This document shows, in pieces, positions 16,976 through 20,987 of a stretch of DNA of 20,987 bases. The stretch covers positions 1 to 20,987 of the forward strand of contig NZ_CVTB01000299.1 in NCBI RefSeq assembly GCF_001050015.1, read 5' to 3'. Position 1 is the first letter of the stretch; each line of letters starts with the position of its first letter. The position numbers and the translations under genes were made by a program. The notes under the pieces are model-generated. The model was not told where the DNA came from, ran no database searches, and worked only from the letters and a program-made list of their open reading frames with translations. The stretch comes from Mycolicibacterium malmesburyense (GTDB taxonomy: Bacteria > Actinomycetota > Actinomycetes > Mycobacteriales > Mycobacteriaceae).

Positions 16976-17010
16976 TCAGGAGTTCGCTGAGAACTTTGCG
17001 AAATCACACC

Positions 17011-17312
17011 CGTCACTGGGGACCTCATCTATCGTTGGGAGGTCTACGTGGTCGACGAACCATGTCGATGAGACTGTGAGGAGTACGGTGAGCATCAATC
17101 CGTTCGATGACGACAATGGCACCTTCGTCGTTCTGGTTAACGATGAGGAGCAACACAGCCTTTGGCCGACGTTTGCCGATGTTCCCGCCGGTTGGCGGGT
17201 GGTTTATGGCGAAGCGGATCGTGCTGCCTGCCTTGAGTACATCGAAGAAAACTGGCCTGATATACGGCCGAAGAGTCTGCGTGACAGGTTGGCAAAAGAT
17301 CGCGGGCAATAG
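17011..17312 (+). repeat. 302-bp direct repeat, copy 2 (contains mbtH copy 2)
   Basis: Partner of 15011-15312, gapless and about 96% identical by manual count. Confidence 0.95.
17088..17312 (+). CDS. mbtH: MbtH-like protein, copy 2 (NRPS-adjacent)
   Basis: 74 residues from the GTG at 17088, with AGGAG at 17079-17083. The MbtH signature is complete ([30 protein letters not shown]). It lies 46 bp upstream of the NRPS start and surely belongs to the same transcript, so this copy is the expected partner of its adenylation domain(s). In glycopeptidolipid loci an mbtH gene likewise stands directly before mps1. The upstream in-frame extension to 16959 is poorly conserved between the two copies and is not considered part of the protein. 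Confidence 0.95.
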   Translation: MSINPFDDDNGTFVVLVNDEEQHSLWPTFADVPAGWRVVYGEADRAACLEYIEENWPDIRPKSLRDRLAKDRGQ

Positions 17313-17358
17313 CTTATAGCGGGGGGTCGGAATTCAGTCCGGCGGTCTTGGGGGTCCA

Positions 17359-20300
17359 ATGTTGCATAATGACCGGTCGCTGCTGGCGACCCGCCAGCAG
17401 CTTGACATCTGGCTTGCGCAGGAGACGGGTCGGCCCGGGACGGAGTGGCAGCTTGGCCTGTTCGTTCAGATAGGTGGTCAAGTCGACCGTGATGCCCTTG
17501 ACTGGGCAATCGGCCGAGTGGTGCGCGAGGCCGAACCGCTCAGGGCTGCATTCTGTGAAGTAGATGGCAAGGTCCTTCAAACGGCTATCGACTACTCGGA
17601 TGTCGACGTCGCGTTTCACGACCTCAGTGCATTACTGGATCCTGTTCAAGAAGCCCGCGAGCTTGCCGACTCGATACAGCGCACACCAATGTCGCTTACA
17701 GGCCCGCTGTTCCGATTTGCTCTATTCAAGACGCGTCCAGATGAGTTCTACCTGTTCGGGTGCTGCCACCACATAGTCATCGACGGCTTCGGCATTGCCT
17801 TGGTTGGCCAGCGGATTGCATCGCTCTACTCAGCAGCTGTCTCCGGCGAAGCCGCTCCTCCTGCGCTCTTCGGCTCACTGCGAGACTTGGTTGCTTGTGA
17901 GTCCGAATACGAGTCCTCGAACGAGTACCTCGAGGACCAGGCTTTCTGGGTCGAACGCCTCCCGCGGGAAAGTGTGCTGAGCAGTCAGGTATCCCATACC
18001 GCGAAGAGCGATCCGGATCCCTCTGAGCCGGTGCCATTGGACCGCCGCATCCTTCGCCGGATCGAAGAATCCGCTGATTTATGGCACGTGCCGCAGAATG
18101 CGGTCATCACCGCAGCGTGCGCGCTCATCGTCCGGGGATGGTGCGCTGAGGGTTCCGAAGTCGTGCTGGACTTTCCTGTCAGTAGGCGAGTACGCCCCGA
18201 GTCAAAGACGCTTCCGGGGATGCAAGCCGGCATTGTTCCGCTGGTGCTGACGGTATCACCGCAGTCCACTGTTGCCGACTTCTGCAGGCTTGTCGACGCA
18301 CGAATTCAGGAAGCGTTGCAGCATCAGCGGTTTCCCGTTCATGCTCTGGAGCGCACCGCCCTCGCGGGCGTTTCGGCCAACAGGGTTAGCGTTAACTTCC
18401 TGCCGGCATCGTTCACGCTGGACTTCGGCGGAGTCCCGGCGTCGGCGTCGTTGACCAACGCCGGCCGCATGGGCGGCTTCGGACTCATGTTTTCCGGTGC
18501 GGGCGAGGATCTCTCACTGAGCGTGACCGGTGGCGGTCATCCACTCTCAAGTGTTGATGTCGCCGATCTCGCAAAGCAATTGGAACGGGTGCTGTCGGCG
18601 ATGTCCGCGGTTCCCTCGCAGTCGCTGCGCTCAATCGGCATGCTCGATGCCGCCGAAAGCACGCGAATGGATGCGATGGGTAACCGCGCGGTGATGGCCG
18701 CGCCGATCCCGCCACCCGTCTCGATACCGACGTTGTTCGATCGTCAGGTGGCCCGCGCTCCGCAAGCGGTGGCGTTGGTCTGCGGCGAGCGGTCATGGAC
18801 ATACCGTGAGGTCGAGGAATCCGCAAATCGGCTTGCGCACATGTTGGTCGAATATGGCGCGGGCCCGGGCGAGTCTGTGGCCCTCCTGTTCCCGCGCTGT
18901 GCCGAGGCGATCGTAGCGATATTGGGCGTCCTCAAGACTGGCGCCGCTTACCTGCCGATCGATCCGGGGCATCCGCAAGCGCGGATCAGGTTCATGCTCG
19001 AAGATGCCGCGCCGGTAGTAGCGGTCACCGACGGGACTTCGGTAGAGCGGCTGAGCCTCTTCGACGTGCCGGTGATCGACGTCGATGATCCTCGTATCGA
19101 CTCTCATCCCGCCACCGGACTGCCGGCGCCAAGGGCGGACGATGTCGCATACCTCATCTACACCTCAGGCACGACCGGGGTGCCCAAGGGAGTGGCAGTC
19201 ACCCACGCCAACGTCGCCCAACTCCTGCAGTCAGCGGATCAAACGCTGATCGCACCGGGTCAGGTATGGACGCAGTGGCATTCGTATGCCTTCGACGTGT
19301 CGTGTTGGGAGATCTGGGGCGCACTCCTGGGCGGGGGGCGGCTTGTGGTGGTGCCCGAGTCGGTGGCGGGCTCGCCGGACATTTTCCGCACTCTATTGCT
19401 CACTGAGAAGGTCAGTGTGCTGTGTCAGACCCCGTCTGCGGCAGGAATGTTGTCGTCGCAGGGTCTTGAGTCGATCGCCCTCGTGGTGGCCGGTGAGCCT
19501 TGTTTCCCCGACTTGGTGGACCGCTGGGCACCGGGCCGAGTGATGATCAATGCCTACGGCCCGACCGAGGCTACGGTGTACTCCGCGATGAGCGCGCCGT
19601 TGGTGCCGGGGCAGGGACCGGTGCCGATCGGTGTGCCGGTGTCCGGCGCCGCGTTGTTTGTGCTCGACACGTGGTTGCGTCAGGTGCCATCGGGGGTGGT
19701 TGGCGAACTGTATGTGGCCGGTCGTGGCGTGGGCGTGGGGTATGCGCGCCGCCCCGGGTTGACCGCGTCGCGGTTCATCGCGTGCCCCTTCGCAGAGGCG
19801 GCGGAACCGGGACAAAGGATGTACCGCACGGGTGACCTCGTGCGGTGGGGCGACGACGGACAACTGCAGTATTTGGGTCGCGCCGACGAACAGGTAAAGA
19901 TCCGCGGATACCGTATTGAGCTAGGCGAAATCCAGACTGTGTTGGGCGGGCTGGACGGGGTGGCGCAAGCGGCGGTCGTCGTCCGCGAGGATCGTCCTGG
20001 TAATAAGCGCCTGATCGGCTATGTCACTGAATACTCGGCGGGCACAGTCGATCCCGACCAGCTGCGCGCCCTGTTGGCAGACCGGCTGCCCGCCTACATG
20101 GTGCCCGCCGCCATCGTGGTGCTCGACGCGTTGCCGTTGACGGTCAACGGCAAGCTCGACAAACGTGCTCTCCCGGCGCCGGAGTACAACGTGGGTGCTT
20201 ACCGCGCTCCAGCTACTCCAACCGAGGAGATCTTGGTCGGTATCTACGGCCAAGTACTCGGACTGGAACGTGTCGGAGTCGACGAGTCGTTCTTCGAGTT

Positions 20301-20987
20301 GGGCGGGGACAGTATTCTGGCGATGCGCCTTGTTGCAACGATCAATTCCGGTCTGGGTGCCCACCTCGGAGTTCGCACCGTCTTCGACGCTCCGACGGTT
20401 GCACAGCTAGCTCTCCGCGTTGCTGATGATGGTGATAGGCGTGAGCCGTTGGTCGCCGTTGAGCGACCGTCGGTGATTCCGTTGTCGTATGCCCAGAGCC
20501 GGTTGTGGTTCCTCAATCGCTTCGAGGGTGGCGTGGCCACCTACAACATGCCCACGGCGTTGCGGATCAGTGGGGCACTTGATGTCTCGGCGCTCGACGC
20601 GGCGCTGGACGATGTGATCGCGCGACATGAATCGCTGCGGACCGTCTTCCCCGACATTGACGGTGTGCCGTTCCAAAAGGTGTTGCCTGCGGAGACGGGG
20701 ATGTGGCGGCGTGACGGCGACACAATAATTCCCCTCTCGGAGGAGAACCTCGCCGACAAACTGGCGGCTCTGGCGGGGTATCGGTTTGATCTGGCCGGCG
20801 AGATCCCGGTGCGCGCACAGATCTATGCGCTCGGTCCACAAGAGCATGTGCTCGCAATCGTTGTGCATCACATCGCTTTTGACGGTTGGTCGTTGGCGCC
20901 GATGGTGCGTGATGTGGCCGAGGCGTATTGGACGCGTCGGCAGGGGCAGGAGCCGGGCTGGTCGCCGTTGCCGGTGCAGTACGCCGA
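17359..20987 (+). CDS. Non-ribosomal peptide synthetase, lipopeptide type (3' partial)
   Basis: 1209 codons are visible and the frame is still open at the window end. Domains: a starter-type condensation domain (about 5-430; [27 protein letters not shown] at 137-143), which in lipopeptide synthetases adds the fatty acyl chain; an adenylation domain (about 455-940; [11 protein letters not shown] from 601, Lys932 in NGKLDK); a carrier domain with phosphopantetheine Ser985 (LGGDSI); and a second condensation domain (from about 1039; [26 protein letters not shown] at 1170-1176). Pocket residues by manual alignment to GrsA are D646 V647 W650 C689 V709 A711 A732 V740 Y741 K932, nearest to aromatic (Phe-like) codes. 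No epimerization domain separates the carrier and second condensation domains. ATG 17359 follows GGGGG. It could be an mps1 homologue, but the domain order differs from the one known for M. smegmatis. Confidence 0.93.
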   Translation, partial: MLHNDRSLLATRQQLDIWLAQETGRPGTEWQLGLFVQIGGQVDRDALDWAIGRVVREAEPLRAAFCEVDGKVLQTAIDYSDVDVAFHDLSALLDPVQEARELADSIQRTPMSLTGPLFRFALFKTRPDEFYLFGCCHHIVIDGFGIALVGQRIASLYSAAVSGEAAPPALFGSLRDLVACESEYESSNEYLEDQAFWVERLPRESVLSSQVSHTAKSDPDPSEPVPLDRRILRRIEESADLWHVPQNAVITAACALIVRGWCAEGSEVVLDFPVSRRVRPESKTLPGMQAGIVPLVLTVSPQSTVADFCRLVDARIQEALQHQRFPVHALERTALAGVSANRVSVNFLPASFTLDFGGVPASASLTNAGRMGGFGLMFSGAGEDLSLSVTGGGHPLSSVDVADLAKQLERVLSAMSAVPSQSLRSIGMLDAAESTRMDAMGNRAVMAAPIPPPVSIPTLFDRQVARAPQAVALVCGERSWTYREVEESANRLAHMLVEYGAGPGESVALLFPRCAEAIVAILGVLKTGAAYLPIDPGHPQARIRFMLEDAAPVVAVTDGTSVERLSLFDVPVIDVDDPRIDSHPATGLPAPRADDVAYLIYTSGTTGVPKGVAVTHANVAQLLQSADQTLIAPGQVWTQWHSYAFDVSCWEIWGALLGGGRLVVVPESVAGSPDIFRTLLLTEKVSVLCQTPSAAGMLSSQGLESIALVVAGEPCFPDLVDRWAPGRVMINAYGPTEATVYSAMSAPLVPGQGPVPIGVPVSGAALFVLDTWLRQVPSGVVGELYVAGRGVGVGYARRPGLTASRFIACPFAEAAEPGQRMYRTGDLVRWGDDGQLQYLGRADEQVKIRGYRIELGEIQTVLGGLDGVAQAAVVVREDRPGNKRLIGYVTEYSAGTVDPDQLRALLADRLPAYMVPAAIVVLDALPLTVNGKLDKRALPAPEYNVGAYRAPATPTEEILVGIYGQVLGLERVGVDESFFELGGDSILAMRLVATINSGLGAHLGVRTVFDAPTVAQLALRVADDGDRREPLVAVERPSVIPLSYAQSRLWFLNRFEGGVATYNMPTALRISGALDVSALDAALDDVIARHESLRTVFPDIDGVPFQKVLPAETGMWRRDGDTIIPLSEENLADKLAALAGYRFDLAGEIPVRAQIYALGPQEHVLAIVVHHIAFDGWSLAPMVRDVAEAYWTRRQGQEPGWSPLPVQYA

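Larger units (their letters stand above)
15388..17010. other. Degenerate 1.6-kb region between the mbtH copies
   Basis: No intact gene is recognisable on either strand. The left half carries minus-strand open segments in shifting frames that read like fragments of one decayed gene. The right half (about 16440-17010) has only short open stretches and several inverted repeats, and becomes AT-rich just before mbtH copy 2. No transposase motif or terminal inverted repeat of an insertion sequence was found by eye. Confidence 0.6.

Noticed and set aside
1..20987. CRISPR arrays, tRNA or rRNA genes, intact insertion sequences, phage attachment sites
   Set aside because: I read for these on both strands and saw no regularly spaced repeat array, cloverleaf, rRNA segment, transposase motif or flanking duplication.

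Overview
The window looks like chromosomal DNA from a mycobacterium, probably a rapid grower. PrrA/PrrB match the Mycobacterium tuberculosis pair almost motif for motif. An mmpS4-mmpL4a-mmpL4b transport cassette is followed by mbtH and a large non-ribosomal peptide synthetase (NRPS), the gene set used by mycobacteria for glycopeptidolipid-type lipopeptides. The left 7.7 kb is GC-rich with typical mycobacterial codon use. From about 7.7 kb the DNA is visibly less GC-rich, with TTA and ATA codons and long non-coding stretches, as in an accessory or laterally acquired locus.

Layout. Minus strand, 1-1633: an FAD-dependent phytoene-dehydrogenase-like oxidoreductase (C-terminus cut by the window edge) behind a small DUF2630 protein. 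Plus strand, 1665-2039: an FKBP-type prolyl isomerase sharing a very short divergent promoter region with DUF2630 and ending 1 bp from prrB. Minus strand, 2041-4122: prrB and prrA. Minus strand, 4334-7644: a tightly packed four-gene operon, transcribed kinase, LuxR-type regulator, small DUF6197-like protein, membrane-anchored DUF4097-like protein. Then about 0.85 kb without a gene but with several palindromes and repeats. Plus strand, 8519-14807: mmpS4, mmpL4a, mmpL4b. Then mbtH copy 1, 1.7 kb of apparently decayed DNA, mbtH copy 2, and the start of an NRPS that runs off the right edge (starter C, A, T, then a second C domain).

How it fits together. The NRPS would acylate and activate a first amino acid, with a specificity pocket that looks aromatic, helped by MbtH. 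The MmpL4a/MmpL4b/MmpS4 inner-membrane system would export the lipopeptide. The glycosyltransferase, methyltransferase and sugar genes that in M. smegmatis and M. abscessus lie between mmpL4b and mbtH are absent here.

Most notable points: (1) mbtH is duplicated exactly 2000 bp apart as a 302-bp repeat, and copy 1 is followed by a vestige of an NRPS start, so a second mbtH-NRPS unit was probably lost; (2) the first NRPS module has no epimerization domain, unlike the D-Phe module expected in classical glycopeptidolipid synthetases; (3) mmpS4 appears to start at a rare ATT codon; (4) a G7/C7 hairpin sits upstream of the uncharacterised two-component operon.
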